Positions 12,274 to 25,808 of a stretch of 64,000 nt of DNA are shown here, piece after piece. Position 1 is the first letter of the stretch. Each line of letters opens with the position of its first letter. The position numbers and the translations under genes were made by a program. The notes below the pieces were generated by a model that saw nothing but the letters and a program-made list of their open reading frames with translations, ran no database searches and was not told the origin of the DNA. Source of the stretch: Rosellinia necatrix (Eukaryota > Ascomycota > Sordariomycetes > Xylariales > Xylariaceae); assembly GCA_021209875.1 (NCBI GenBank), contig JAGYVD010000001.1:496001-560000 (forward strand), read 5' to 3'.

Positions 12274-13364
12274 ATGCCGCCGAAACGCAAGTCGAAAGCC
12301 TTAGCGGAGGTGTCCACGCCCAAGGCCTCGGCCACATCAACCCAAGACGACGATGCCATGGACATTGACACCCCGAAAGCGTCCGAGACGCCTCGGGCCG
12401 TGGACACGCCCGTCACCGCGAAGCCAAACAACCCCCCCGAGTCCGAAATCCTCGGCAACCTCTGGTCCGAAGACCAAATCTCGTCGCTCTTCAAAGCGAT
12501 CATGAGATGGAAGCCCTCTGGTGCGTAGTAGACCAACGTCAACGGCCATATACGCCCTCACCCTGCACCGGGCCTTACTGACAAGAGTATTTTCGTACCT
12601 CTCGTATAGGCATGCATAAGCATTTCCGCATCATCGCTATTTCCGAGCATCTGCGCAACCACGGCTTCGACCCCGACGTCGAGACGCACACGCGGATCCC
12701 GGGGATCTGGGCGAAGCTCCGCGAGTTCTTCGACATGGACATGATCGACGAGCGCGACAACTCGTTCGACTACGAGGCGCCGGAGGACATCTACAAGGAC
12801 TTCGGGCTGCCGCCCGCCGAGTTCCACGACCTCATGTGGGCGCGCGCCGCCGCCTCCGAGAAGGAGCCGGACAACTGGTCCGACTCGGATGCGGACGACG
12901 GGCCCGCCGCCGCCGCCACGGCGAAGAAGCAGGCCACGGGACGCAAGCGCAAGCGGGGGGATACTATTGCTACCGATGCCGCTAGTGTCGCCGGGAGCGC
13001 CACGGCCAAGACGAGACGGTCTAGTACGATCGAGGACACGGACCAGGGCACTCCGGCTGTCAGTAGTCCTGTGAGCCGGAGTGCTCGGGGCGCCCGGAGC
13101 CAGAAACGAGCCGCAGCGAAAGCCAAGACTGAGAGTGCCGAGTCCGACGATGAAGAAGAAGAAGAGGAGGAGGAGGAGGAGGAGGAGGAGGAAGAAGACG
13201 AGGAGGAAGACGAGGAGAGCGAGGACAGCGACAGCGAAGATAGCGACGAGGAGGAAGAGGAAGAGGAGGCCGAGGCCCCCGGCCCCCGATCGAGCCGCAG
13301 CGGTAGCACCCGTGGCAGAGGCCGCGGCCGAGGTCGCCCCAAGGGGGTCCGCGGGAAGAATTAA
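12274..13364 (+). CDS. EAF7: NuA4 histone acetyltransferase subunit Eaf7 (CT20 family)
   Basis: Eaf7 belongs to the Eaf5/7/3 module of the NuA4 histone H4/H2A acetyltransferase and acts in the nucleus. Exon 1 is 12274-12520 and exon 2 is 12610-13364. The intron (GTGCGT...TATAG) joins WKPSG to MHKHFRIIAISEHLRNHGF in phase, giving 333 residues. The conserved part covers about residues 55-145: SEILGNLWSEDQISSLFKAI, then THTRIPGIWAKLREFFDMD and FGLPPAEFHDLMWARA. The rest is disordered: a basic KRKRG patch, a long Glu/Asp run at about 290-325 and a C-terminal RGRGRGRGRPKG element resembling an AT-hook. The Glu run produces an open Ser-rich frame on the other strand, which is only a shadow. Confidence 0.92.
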
Positions 13365-14359
13365 GAAACACCGACGTCCCCTTCTCTCGACCCGTCTGCC
13401 ACTTCTAGGCCGAGAAATTCGCATGCTCCCAAAACCACCTCCTCCGCCAAATACCCCGTCAGGGAACACCAGGTGTCCTTAGTCCCGCCGCAAAAAGACG
13501 TACATGATTTCTCGGTTTTGGCGCAACGTGTTCACGTGGATCGAAAAACAAAAACAAAATAAAAATAAAAATACAAATACACAGCAAGGGGTACGGTGAT
13601 GAATGAATGGATGAATGGATGGATGGATGGGTGGGTAGAGTTGGTAACATCTGTCTGGAAGGCTGACCGACCGGACCGACTGACCGACCGACTGGCTGAC
13701 TGCTTCGGTTGTAAACCACGCGAGATGTAGTATATCAGTCGCTCTCTCCTTCCGGAGGCGTTTTTTCTTTTCTTTTTCTTTTTCTTTTTTTGTTGCGCCG
13801 TGTACTATTAGGCTTCAAGTAGATAATACCTTCGGATGGCGTATAGGGTGCTCTGGTGGGTTTGGTCCTACGGTTCTCGGCGGGAATATTCTCGTTCGTG
13901 TATGGTTGGCGTTTTGAGATACCCTTCTATAGACGTAATAGAAACGGGGGCTATTTTGCTTATATACTTACGTTGTCGCTCATAGGCGTATCATAGGTGG
14001 TTTCGCAAAGAGAGAACTTATTCAACGATGATAGAATGACATAGTGCATGTCTATATCTAATGATTATGGTAGATAGGGAGGCATTAAGGATGGCATTGA
14101 TCGAACCATTGGGCACTTCCAGGCAGGTCATGTGAGAGAGTAGGTGTTTGTTTGTTTTTATTTGGATTATCGCGAAGCTAGACTGTTGCTATGCGATTTT
14201 TCCCCAGCAGAAACGATAACAGAAATCCATGAGCCTTCCCTTACCAAACACCGCATGTCCGAATATCCTTTCGTTGGCCGGTTCTATGCCGTAGTGCCCT
14301 CGAAGCCAGATGTGGACAAGCCGGTCCGAGATGACAAGTATAGAGGGTGGCGAAATCGT
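13365..14359. other. Intergenic between two convergent genes
   Basis: About 1 kb between the EAF7 and ubiquitin-L40 stops. It holds A/T-rich tracts near 13545-13580, a GGAT microsatellite near 13600-13632, CCGACCGACTGACC-type repeats near 13660-13700 and a T-rich TTTCT run near 13765-13792. It probably consists of 3' UTRs. No gene is seen. Confidence 0.5.
13598..13632. repeat. GGAT-type tetranucleotide microsatellite
   Basis: Imperfect GAAT/GGAT repeats ending in GGTGGGTAG, in the convergent EAF7-ubiquitin spacer. Confidence 0.7.
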
Positions 14360-15608
<1,249 letters not shown>

Positions 15609-17507
15609 CTAGAGGTAATCTTCACTCGTATCATCACCAACTTCAACTTCAACTTCCGCCGCCCACTCCTTACTCTTGCCTTTGCCCTTGCCTTTGCCCT
15701 TGCCTTTGCTGTCCTCCTTAGTTTTCCGGATGCACCAGAGCTCCAACTGCCTCTCGACTTGCTTTGCCCCGCGTATCAAACCCGTCAGCGGTATGGCAGT
15801 CAGCTCTGCCATCCTATTGTATAAAACTTTCGCCGCATCTGGCAAATCCGCTTCGCTACGCCATATCGGGCAAAGGTTTCTTGGTTGACTCTTTTCGTCC
15901 TCCGAAGATTCTATAACCTGGCTAACTGGTCTAACCGATCGAGCCAGTTTTTTATATCGTTTTTTTAGTTGATCCCCGTGATTTTGCTCCAAGGTTTGGG
16001 GTTCCTCTGGTATGGACAAGCCCCTGGTTTGCCCAAAGAGATTTCGCACTCGTTCGGTTGCTGTGGCATCCAGTTAGTTCAAGAGCCCATTAGTATGTGC
16101 GATACACAAAATGCGACTTACTCTTAGGTTCTCCTTCGTGTAACCACATCTTTTCGAACCAATCCATATAGTCATCAAGCTTCGTTTTATCCAGAGTTAA
16201 AGCATCGTCAGCAGTTACTTTGTACTCCTCCCCCCGCCTTAAATTCGCGCTCTGCCCCGTCGGTTTCTCTGTGGTGATTTTCTGCCAAGCTTTCCAATCA
16301 ACTTGCATCCGTCTCGGATCGTGCTGGTTTATTGGGGGTCGTTCAACATTATCTAGAGAATAAGCTAGCTTAGTAGAGACAAGAACTAATGATGCGAGGA
16401 AGATTTCGGGATTATCCATCGTCCGGATTGTTTTGCCGCCGCTAGAATATGCAAATTTGGCCTTGAGTATTTCTGCTATACACTTGGCCGTGGTATATAC
16501 TTCGACTAAATTATGTTAGTAGTCTGTATCCGCTTATTTTCGATGTGAACGAGTTGTTTAGCAAAATGGGCAAGACAAACTTGGCAAAACCAGTTCCGTG
16601 ATTAAGTAAAGTATTATGGGAACATAATTCAACGGGGGCATTGTCATATCAAAGTTGGCCTTCAGTGATATGACAAGGCGCTGGACTGTAGCTTGTAATC
16701 GTCCTGCAGGGAGGTGATCCCGTACCTGTAGCGCACGGTGGTACTCCGGGGGCAGACGGTCACGTACGTTCCGGGGCATCTGGTTGAACTGCAGCAAGTC
16801 AGCGATGCCACGGCCCCTCGACGCAAGCGTGAAAACGAGCATACGGCCGCCAGGAACTCTATATCCCCCCTTTGTGCCCAATTCGTAAAATCTCCCGTCG
16901 AGACCGGCAATCGTCTGACCAGGCATCCAAGATAGCACAACGCGAGAGTGTCGACGAGTTTCGGTAATTTCCACCTCCTCCGCGCGTCCGGCGCCCACGT
17001 CGCGGTCGCCGCGTCCGAGAGGTCGGCACCGGAGGACTCGCCCGTCTCGCTCTGGGAACTGAACCAAGCCAGCGATCTGCCTCCGTCCGATTCGTCTCCC
17101 GCACCTGCGCTATCCTCCGCCTCTCCCCCTCGCTTCCGCAGGGGCAGGTTGCGCACGCGCAGGGACCATAGCGCCCTCACAAGCTGGGCGAAGTCGTCCG
17201 GGAAGCCCTGGACATCGACTAGCCAGCGCACCTGTCGGATGAGGACCAGCTGGACGACCTCGAGGTACAGCTCGCGGCCTTCGTCGCCTGAGAGCTTGAC
17301 GGCGATCTTGCGGCGTGCCTCCTTCTTCTTCCGCGACACTCTGCCCTGGGTGCTAAAGGCATCCTCATCGCCCTCGTGGCTGACGAAGCCCTCTAGTTGA
17401 TGCCCGTTCCGGCAATACCGCAGCGCATCCTGCGCAAACCATTGGCGGGCGCCGCACTCGTCGCATCGTTCGCCGCCCCGAAACTTATTGTATTTTGTCC
17501 CAGCCAT
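15609..17507 (-). CDS. RRN7: RNA polymerase I initiation factor Rrn7/TAF1B-like
   Basis: Rrn7 is the TFIIB-like subunit of the Pol I core factor that recruits polymerase to rDNA promoters in the nucleolus. Exons are 17507-16845, 16788-16581, 16505-16122 and 16060-15609, giving 568 residues. The N-terminal Rrn7 zinc ribbon is clear: Cys15, Cys18, Cys32 and His36 in RCDECG...YCRNGHQLEG. A cyclin-like region follows: LPKLVDTLALCYLGCLVRRL, then GDFTNWAQRGDIEFLAA joined to FNQMPRNVRDRLPPEYHRAL across a 56-nt intron. The second cyclin region has FDMTMPPLNYVPIILYLI and NPEIFLASLVLVSTKLAYS. The C-terminus has an unusual five-fold GK run (SKGKGKGKGKGKSK) and an acidic end. An upstream in-frame ATG at 17528 is possible; I chose MAGTKYNKF because it sits just before the zinc ribbon. 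Intron 2 has a perfect TACTAAC branch site. Confidence 0.88.
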
Positions 17508-18182
17508 CGGTATCCTCCGTTGCTGCACCTAGTCCAATCGGCTTGGTAGAATACTTAACTCGGAGAAGCTAGTACATAGGCAGTTCCCTAGATAGTGGAG
17601 CTGCGCATCCAGGCCTGTTTGCGTTAGTTAACTACCTCTTTGGTACTCCAGACTAGGTAGGTTTAGATACCAGGCTACAAGGCTACAGCTTATTGGGGGA
17701 ACCTCTAGGGTCTCCCTCCCACCTACATATATCTAACCTGCAATAGAATTGAAGGGGAACCTAGCTACAGGTTTTCTATAGACACACGACGCAATCACTT
17801 GTGCATGATGCTGTATATGATCGTTTTATGTATGGCTATCATATGCGTCTTCTGTTGATTGGGCTAATTCTGATTTCCTCCAGTGCTTTTGTGCCCTTGA
17901 CATTGTCCATATCCATTAGTGGGAGGCCTATAGATTGACACTCAACTAGCAGGGATGTGATGGAACAGAGTCACTTGTTAGAATGCACCACAAAATTAGG
18001 AATATATAGGCACGACCACGCGTGAGGGCGAGACGTTGTTAATATTTCCGTTTGGTAACATTCATTCCGCGACTATTTTGAGACGAGGCTATGTTGTGCG
18101 CATATCTAACAATTTCAATTGTTGGACCTAACCGCATTTAGCCCTGAGGGTTGAGAATATACGCATAACCCTGAATGTCCCG
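17508..18182. other. Intergenic, upstream of RRN7
   Basis: About 675 bp of AT-rich DNA with a few TAGGTAG motifs near 17650. It should include the RRN7 promoter and the eIF5A 3' UTR. No coding signal is seen. Confidence 0.45.
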
Positions 18183-19134
18183 TTACGATCGGGGAGCTTG
18201 AGCATCGACCTTGGTGACATGAGTTTCGTTCATGGCTTCGGTGACGGTGACAACTTAACCGGTCGTTAGCACTAGTCGGATGCGCAAGAAAAAAAAACAA
18301 AAACGTTTCGCACTCTCCTCTCCCTCTCCCTCCCCACCTCGTGCCCTCTCAGGACAAGAAAAAAACTTGCAAAAAAAAAATAAGCACAAAAATATGGCTA
18401 CTTACTAAGTGTAATCTTGCCATCATCGATCAAACTTAGGTTGCTCTTAATCGTCTCGCCCAATTCCGAGGTGGGCAACTTAATATCCTCAGATTGGTTG
18501 CCGGCAGCATCCATAAGATAGAGAAAATCATCATCGGTAATACCCAGCTAGACAGGATTACATGTTAGTTACGCCATGGGAATTGAACGTAGGCAAATGA
18601 GAATCTAGACGCACAACTTCGTAGGGGCTGCTCTTGATGTTGGGGACATCCATGTTGTGGGTAGAGGGGCAGAGTTCTTCCATCTTCTTGTCAGTGAAAA
18701 TATCAATTCCGACAAGATGGACCTTGGCGTGGCCGTGCTTGCCGGTCTTGGAGGTAGACATGTCGACAATCTTGCAGGGACGGCCTTTGATGACGACGTG
18801 CTGGTTCTTTCGCAGGGCCGAACATTGCATAGGGTAGGTTAGCGAGGCACCGGCGCTAGCCTCGCTGAAGTCGTGGTTGTGCTACAGTAAGAGACAAGTC
18901 AGCAATGGATGCACATGTGCAGAGCCTGGACTTGCGACCATGTTGGGGGAGGCGATGCGAAAAGTAGAGGGTTCTGGTGTGGTGCGCATCGCAATTTGTG
19001 ATTGCTGGTTGCCATCTCTCGTGATGGCGGGGGATTGGAAATCGTGACACAAATGCGGGGTGACCGATCGGGCTATAGTGGAAGACACTGCTCAGCAACG
19101 GTGTTAAATGACTACTCACCTCCTCATCAGCCAT
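18183..19134 (-). CDS. Translation factor eIF5A (hypusine-containing)
   Basis: eIF5A promotes peptide-bond formation at stalling motifs and termination. It requires hypusine made on one lysine by deoxyhypusine synthase. Exons are 19134-19120 (five codons, MADEE), 18881-18615, 18547-18406 and 18253-18183, giving 164 residues. The hypusine site is Lys53 in [12 protein letters not shown]. The N-terminal SH3-like domain includes [20 protein letters not shown] and [14 protein letters not shown]. The OB-fold domain covers [20 protein letters not shown] and [13 protein letters not shown], and the protein ends [20 protein letters not shown]. All introns are GT-AG and phases agree. The 238-nt first intron after five codons could carry regulatory sequence. 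Confidence 0.95.
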
Positions 19135-22100
19135 GGTGAAGGACGTCGTGCGGTTACGGGTAGAAGTATGGCAGGACGGTGCAAGGCTTAGATGAAAGAT
19201 GCCCAAGAGTCGAGGGTGAGGAGTGAGGAGAAGAGGGACGAGTGGAAGGAGAGGGTGTGTTAGAAGAAAGATGGCCGAGGGGGGGAGGGGGTAAAGGTCT
19301 AAATCTTTTTTCCCACAGAATTGGGCTTGTCAAGAGGTTGTTTCTGATTGGACTAAAGCTTTGTGCTCCCGAAACCAGTGCCAATAAAAGTATCGGTACC
19401 CGTTTGCACCCACTCCACCTGGTACAATTACATTTTTTCTTGGTGACAAGTACCTAATATGGGTACAGCAGAAAAGTAGAGGTACTCTTGAGAAAGATGC
19501 CTCGTGCTTCTAACTACCTACCTAGTAGGTAGCCTACCTAGGTACAGTGCCTAACAATTTTTTACCTAGGGTGGATGGCAAGCTGGTATAACAGGGATCT
19601 CGAGGGATTTTGGCGGGGTAATCTCAGCTGTACCTACAGTCCAGAGAGATGCCCCATTTTAGCCACACTCACTGTTAATAGGGAGAGTTGGCCAGCATGG
19701 CCAAAAAATGCTAGGCGCAACACGATTTGAAGAAAGGTTGGGTGTATTATACTAACAAAACTAGCCTAACCCAGTGAAAAATATGTCAGCTTAGTGTCAG
19801 GTTGCCGATACACGGGATGGTGTGCCAGAATTCTTGCCCCAAACCGAAGCTCCTAGCTCTAGTGTGCCCTAAAAGCGTCTCAGGTAGCCTGCTAGCCAGC
19901 CCACCTATGTACTTAGCTTCTACATATAGGGGATGTGTTCTACTCATTATGGTATATACCTATCTAGGTAGGTAGGTACCCCCTTGGGTGGTTGTTGATA
20001 GGTGCCTACCTTACCTAGGGTAGGTAGTTTGAGTTATAAGCAGGCTGCATGTGCCTTGAAGATGGGTACCTGTATATCAGGTTAACTCTCGATGCCTGTA
20101 GCAGAATTACTATGTTCAACTACCTAGGTACCTACCAAGCACCAGTCTGCCTACCTGGGTAGTACCTACCTTTGTTTCAAATTCAATTAGGGGGATATTA
20201 GAGCTAGGTGTCCTATATACCTAAGTACTTATAAAGTGACCTAGCCTTAAAGTTCAAACTTGACGAACCCTAGATAGTACTTTTGCGGATCCTATTTACC
20301 TCCATCCATACCCCTCTACCTACCTAGGTAGCATCACTGTCAGACACCTAGATTAGACGCTAATACTACTACTACCTAGGTAGCATAGACGTTATGTATG
20401 TAGACGGATGGGCCCACCCTACCTAAGTGCTAGAAATCTGATTGTTGCATAGTTCCCTCAAATGGAATTAGCATTGGAACTCCATCCCATCTTGTGATAA
20501 CTACCTCCTGCCTCACATAAGGGGATGTACTTTGGTACCTACCAACTGCCCCATAAACGCTTACCTATCTAGGTACTTAGGTAGGTTAGGTACCTACCTA
20601 GTATTTATATAAATTTTAGAAGAGGGAGCTTGAGCTGTATCTCGCTTTTAAGTTCATTTGCATTGTTCCAATCGTAAGAAACGGAGAGTATGTAATATCA
20701 CAATTGGTTTAGCCGTGTTTACTATTTGCCAACAACTTCCTTCGAACCCGTTCCTTATGTGCTTCACATAATGATATACCTAGACAGCATGTCCTGATAT
20801 GGTGATGTTTAGTATATGAATACAGGCTACTAGATGCCACTGCAATTGGGCCTGGCTAAGTAATGGACTCATACATGCCCGGATCATCAATTTCATTACA
20901 ATTGCAACAGACCCTATACATCCGCATCCGTCCCGTGTCCGGGTCATACATATCCCTAATTGACATCACTATCATCATGGCTTTTGTCGCTGTTAACACA
21001 TCTATACTCGTGCCTTTATCACTATGGAACGTATCCAAGGACGACCTTTCGCAGCGGTATGGAAGTCTTTGTCGGATATGGAACGAGAACACGTGTTTCG
21101 GCAGCTTCGGGATATGATATGAGAGCTTAGAGCCTTATCACCGCCTTCAGACACGAGTATTGAGGGTTGCGTGGCTGGGTCCTTACGCGACTCTCGAATC
21201 CCCAAATCTTGGCCCGGGTTCGGGCCGTTCAACGGTTCAAGACGGTGTAGGACTTTCACTTTTGGCGACGCGAGGATCTTTGGCTAGGAGAGCATCAGAA
21301 TCGTAAGAATGATCAAGGCTGGAAAGGAATTAAAGAAGTGGTAGCTAAACAGGATGGGCCGTGATCTCCTCCCGTTTTTACGCGTGCGAATTTAAACCTT
21401 TAATTCCTTCGTGGCAGTCGTCTTGTATGTATTATCACTAACTAGGAATTCGCAGGATGGTACCTAATCCTAGTTGCTAAGAGTATACTTCGGCATGGTA
21501 TGGAGGCGTTAACCCGGAGAGCTTGGCAAACGTCGATCTCTAGGTTTCTTGACCCGTATCTCGAAGAGTTGAAGGCAAAAATCACCTGTTAGAAATCGTG
21601 GTAGTAGTAGTAGTGTGTGTGTATGTGTGTGTGTGTGTTTGCCTTCTTTTTTCATTGGCAACAACTCCGCTATTGGTATAGCGTAACAGATGACCTTCTT
21701 ATATTTAGAAACTATCTGCGATGGTTTATAAAGCTGAATATTAATACCTCCGTCGGGACATAAGGGGAATGTGTTGTGGGTAGAGTTGCGCAGATCGTAA
21801 TAATAGTTGCTAAGGATGTAGGGCTTGCCTGGATAAGGATGGTTAATTGTTGAAAGGAGGGCATATTCCTTCTGCCTAAGACTGAGGTTGCTGCTAGTTA
21901 ATCTCTCTAGCGTGTCCCGGCTGGATGGTTCGCGTTCCACACTAAATAAGAACAACCGCTAGCGGTCTGATCATGAACACAAATGTGTGCAAGTTCATAT
22001 ATCCCTCACAGCTCTTCTGGAATCTACTGCGAGCACCAATGCCATTAGGTCTACTAGGATCTAGAGAAGCTATGCGTGGATGTCATGGACAACTGAAGAT

Positions 22101-23415
22101 GAGTTCTATAGTGCTTATGTGCAGCAATCCATGCCCAACGAATATGGTTAGAATCATATTGGTGAAAGAATTGGTTGTGTGGACAGTCTTAATATGTATC
22201 GTATAGAGAACTAATACGCTCAGCGAAGCTAACATGCAGACTGGCGGCCGCGGGTATAAAGCTAGCGATGAATTCCCAGGCTGAAAAGAGAGGAAGACAC
22301 TATGGACCTCAAGACCTAAAGAGAGGTATTAGCTGAATAGAGCTCCGTTCCAAGCCCTTACGTAATAAGCCCTTGTCACACCTCGGGCCAAATATCTGCA
22401 GCGTCAAGTACGGTCAAGTGATCCCGTATACGCGAATCAATGGCGTAGTAGAGTAGCGAAGCTCGTATCAGTAAGACGCCCGACCGGTACTGACTGGGAT
22501 CTCATACTGGCACAACTTCTGACCTCTATGGACTAGGCTTGGCCGATGAACCGGTCCGGACATCGCATCAGCACAAAGCTGTAGAGCAGATAGATGCGAT
22601 TACCAGCATTCGTACTTGGGCGATCTCGAACCAATACGTAGACTTTGGTTTGGTATGGGCTTGAGTCTCGAGCTGGTGGTTTACCTGGGCCTTTCTTTGG
22701 ATAGACGAGGAGTAGCTTCGATTCAGTCCTGTAGTACTTTCATCTAGTAGTCGGATGCAACATCGAAGTACCATACTTAGTTACATTCGTGAGCTGTATT
22801 AGTATCAATCATAGGAATAGACGTATATTAGCTAGTTGAACCGTTTACTAAGGTCGGAACGCCTCGGAACAACGTTTCTTTTGCATATTACTGCTTAGTC
22901 ACCTGACTGAAATTGAGGTGAGCTAGGCCTGAGGAAAAGCGGCGTTTACGCTAAACTTAAATGCAACATTGAAACCTGCTAACTATTTTAGGTAGGTATC
23001 CATATTGTAGATGGTATCCAGTAGATTTACTTGTAGCCTGTAGGTGGTAGTCACTTCATTCATTCATGGTTGGTTTCGCCTCTCAAATCCGCAGTCGCAA
23101 ATAAAATACAGCGATCCTGATCTACTTTCGAGGTAATTAACCAAGGCCTTTTATGCTACGTACCTATTTAGTAGAACTCCTCGGCGTGCTTACCCAGCAG
23201 GACAGCGCAGGGGTATTCATACCTACACTGCCTATGCTTCGTCTACATAGATCTTGAATTCGAACACGCTTCAACAGCACCACCTCCTTGGGCTATCTTG
23301 CGTCCACCCCGTACCCTGACCTTACGGCGCCGTCACCGGCTACAGCGCAACACGTACCTATAAGATGAGCTGGTGCTGCTAGTGAGCAAGCAGAAGGGAC
23401 AGACGGTAGAAGAAA
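19135..23415. other. Gene-poor spacer, 4.3 kb, rich in TACCTAGGTA palindromes
   Basis: The first 300 bp form the eIF5A leader/promoter. From 19500 to 20620 the DNA is dense in TACCTAGGTA, GGTAGGTACC and TACCTACC elements. From about 20840 to 22800 there are short minus-strand frames (for example 20856-21092 and 21509-21955) without recognisable motifs. They could be a decayed element, but I cannot identify one. A GT dinucleotide run lies near 21612-21640. The last 150 bp are the VPS52 promoter. Confidence 0.5.
19500..20620. repeat. Cluster of palindromic TACCTAGGTA-type motifs
   Basis: Short interspersed copies of TACCTAGGTA and its extensions (CTACCTACCTAG, TAGGTAGGTACC) recur here at roughly 50-150 bp intervals, for instance near 19515-19545, 19970-20030, 20125-20170, 20315-20390 and 20565-20605. 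The motif also appears in other spacers of the window but not in the coding exons I read. Confidence 0.75.
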
Positions 23416-25439
23416 ATGTGGCTCGACCGTCTCGCAGGCCAGACGCCCTCACCGGCACCCTCCCAACCACCGAGTCGCGCATACTCGCCAGCACCACCGA
23501 GGGCACCGGGCGGTCCCGGTCCCTATCTGACCTCTCAACAACGCCCCGGTCTCACTGCTCGATCCTCCTCCCTCTCCCTCGCGTCAGCCGATTCTTCGAC
23601 CTCGTCTCTGCTAGCTTCTTCCCGCCGCGCTGCAGGATCGAATCTCAGACAGACCGTCACTGCTTATACCGGACCGGATCCTGTTGATATCCTCGCCGCC
23701 GTTCTCGACGGAACACCCCCCCGTTCTACCTCAACAAATAACCAATCGCAAAATCCAATTACGTCGACAACACCGGAGGATCTCAATGCTGTGTTCGGCT
23801 TCGGTGGATTGTCGTTGCAGCTGCTGGCGCTGTCGGACGAGCCTCAAACCAGGGGCCTAGAGGAGGGGGGACAGCAGTCAGCTGAAGAGCGTAGGTCTTC
23901 TTGGGGTTGATATATAACTTACGCCTTGCTGATATGAACGGGCCAGGCGAGCTGGACAGGGCCAAATTCCAGGATTTACATCAGTCCATTCAAGCTTGCG
24001 ACGAGATACTGGCATCCGTCGAGACCAATCTCGCTAGCTTTCGGAATGATTTGGCCACCGTTTCGGCAGACATCGAGACCCTTCAAGCGAGGTCCGCCGC
24101 TCTCAACGTCCGGCTTGAAAACCGGAAAGCGGTAGAAAAGGGGCTAGGGCCTGCGGTTGAGGAAATCAGCGTATCTCCCATTGTCGTGGCTAAGATAGCG
24201 GATGGTCATGTTGATGACGCCTGGGTCAAAGCCCTCAACGAAATTGACAAGCGAGAGACGGCGTACAAGAAGGGCAGCTCGGATTCAGAGCGGATTAAAG
24301 GGTTACAAGACCTTGGCCCCTTGTTAGAAAAGCTGGTACAGAAAGCACTCGAGCGGATCAGGGACTTTTTGGTTGCTCAAATCAAGGCCCTTCGCTCCCC
24401 CCATATCAATGCCCAGATCATCCAACAGCAGAACTTCCTCAAGTATCGGGAGCTCTTCACTTTTCTTCATAAACATCATCCCACATTGGCTAACGAGATA
24501 TGCCTCGCATACATGAATACGATGAGGTGGTATTATTTAAATCAATTCACGCGCTATGAAAATGCCCTGAAGAAAATTAAACTTCATGTACTGGACAAGC
24601 TCGACGTACTGGGAAATGAAGACACATCCCGCAAGGGCGCCGCGCTCTCAAGCTCGAGGATAGCAGGACCACCCCATGATGCGTTTAACCTGGGTCGCCG
24701 CGTTGACATTCTCCGCACCAGCAACCAAGCCGCAATCTCCTCCTATTTGGCTGAAGAAGACCAGTCCACACATTACCTCGAGGCTCCGTTTCGCAACTTC
24801 AACCTCGCGCTCGCCGACAATGTGACGGCGGAATACACCTTCCTCGCCTCGTTTTTCTCACCCGCCCTCAGCTACGCTACCATTTCCCGCCATTTCGCCT
24901 ATATTTTTGACCCAACATTACAGCTCGGCCAGACGTTGACGAAAAATCTGGTATCCGAGACGTACGACGCTATAGGGCTCCTCCTCTCTGTCCGCCTCAA
25001 CCAGCACTTCCAATTCGAACTTCAACGGCGGAAGATACCCACTGCCGATGGATATATAAATGGCACAGCGATGCTCCTCTGGCCGCGGTTGCAATTCGTC
25101 ATGAATGCGCATTGTGAATCCGTCCGAGCTTTAACCACCGCGCTACCGACACGACCACCACCCAAGGCCGAGCAGTCAAAGCTATCCACGGCACCCCACG
25201 TTGTGACGCAGCGGTTTGGTCAGCTGCTCCACGGGGTTCTCTCGCTGAGCACTGAGGCGGGAGATGACGAACCGGTGGTCACTAGCTTGAGGAGGCTAAG
25301 AAGTGAAATTGAGGCTTTCCTAACGAAATATAGTACGGCGTTTGGCACGGATAAGCGGAAACGCGAAAGGTTCCTGTACACCAATTACAGTCTGATACTA
25401 ACTATCATTAGCGACGTCGGGGGGCAACATGGCCGTTGA
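23416..25439 (+). CDS. VPS52: GARP complex subunit Vps52 (C-terminus frameshifted)
   Basis: Vps52 is a core subunit of the GARP tether for endosome-to-Golgi retrograde traffic. Exon 1 is 23416-23890 and exon 2 is 23947-25439. The intron (GTAGGT...GGCCAG) joins SAEE to RELDRAKFQDLHQSIQACDE in phase. The N-terminus is a Ser/Pro-rich linker with GPDPVDILAAVLDG. The Vps52 core has LEKLVQKALERIRDFLVAQ, IKALRSPHINAQIIQQQNFL, YRELFTFLHKHHPTLANEI and YMNTMRWYYLNQFTRYENAL. Near the end comes RKRERFLYTNYSLILTII. The frame then stops at 25439 after GGQHGR, right after a run of six G (25419-25424). With five G, the frame would continue through EEQEHFEGLKTAFQEG to a stop at 25491. That looks like the normal Vps52 ending, so this copy has a real or assembly frameshift. 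Confidence 0.9.
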
Positions 25440-25808
25440 GGAGCAGGAGCATTTCGAAGGTCTAAAAACAGCGTTCCAAGAGGGCGCTTAACGAGAGGTA
25501 ATTTACCACCTACTTATCTTGTAGAATGGCGTTTTGTTTTGTTACAACTAAGAGCATTGTGACCAAAAAAAGAAATGTTATCTATAATCCCAACAACTCA
25601 GAATGAATACATTTGATAAGAACTTCAAGACTTTTGATTCCGCCCCCCCCCCTCCCCCCACTCCTTAATCCCTCATTCACCCGTGGGAATAAACCCTTCC
25701 TTTTCTATGTAAAATGACAGGACTTTAATGTTGGCGTCCCCCCAGAGGTCAACGACAGCAAAATAGATAGATAGATAGATGCATGAATAGCGTCTTAATC
25801 CCTTGATT
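25440..25808. other. Convergent 3' region between VPS52 and the TBC gene
   Basis: Contains the out-of-frame VPS52 C-terminal codons up to 25491. After that come a C-rich run near 25643-25660, an ATAG/GATA microsatellite near 25765-25782 and presumed 3' UTRs. Confidence 0.5.

Noticed and set aside
12791..13342. Minus-strand Ser-rich frame opposite EAF7
   Set aside because: It is the complement of the EAF7 Glu-run codons; no independent support.
20856..21259. Overlapping minus-strand frames with a CCNCNE motif
   Set aside because: Too short, no recognised family, two frames equally open; no convincing start or splice structure.
21509..21955. Minus-strand 148-codon frame
   Set aside because: Contains a translated GT microsatellite (His-Thr run) and no known motif; coding status unsupported.
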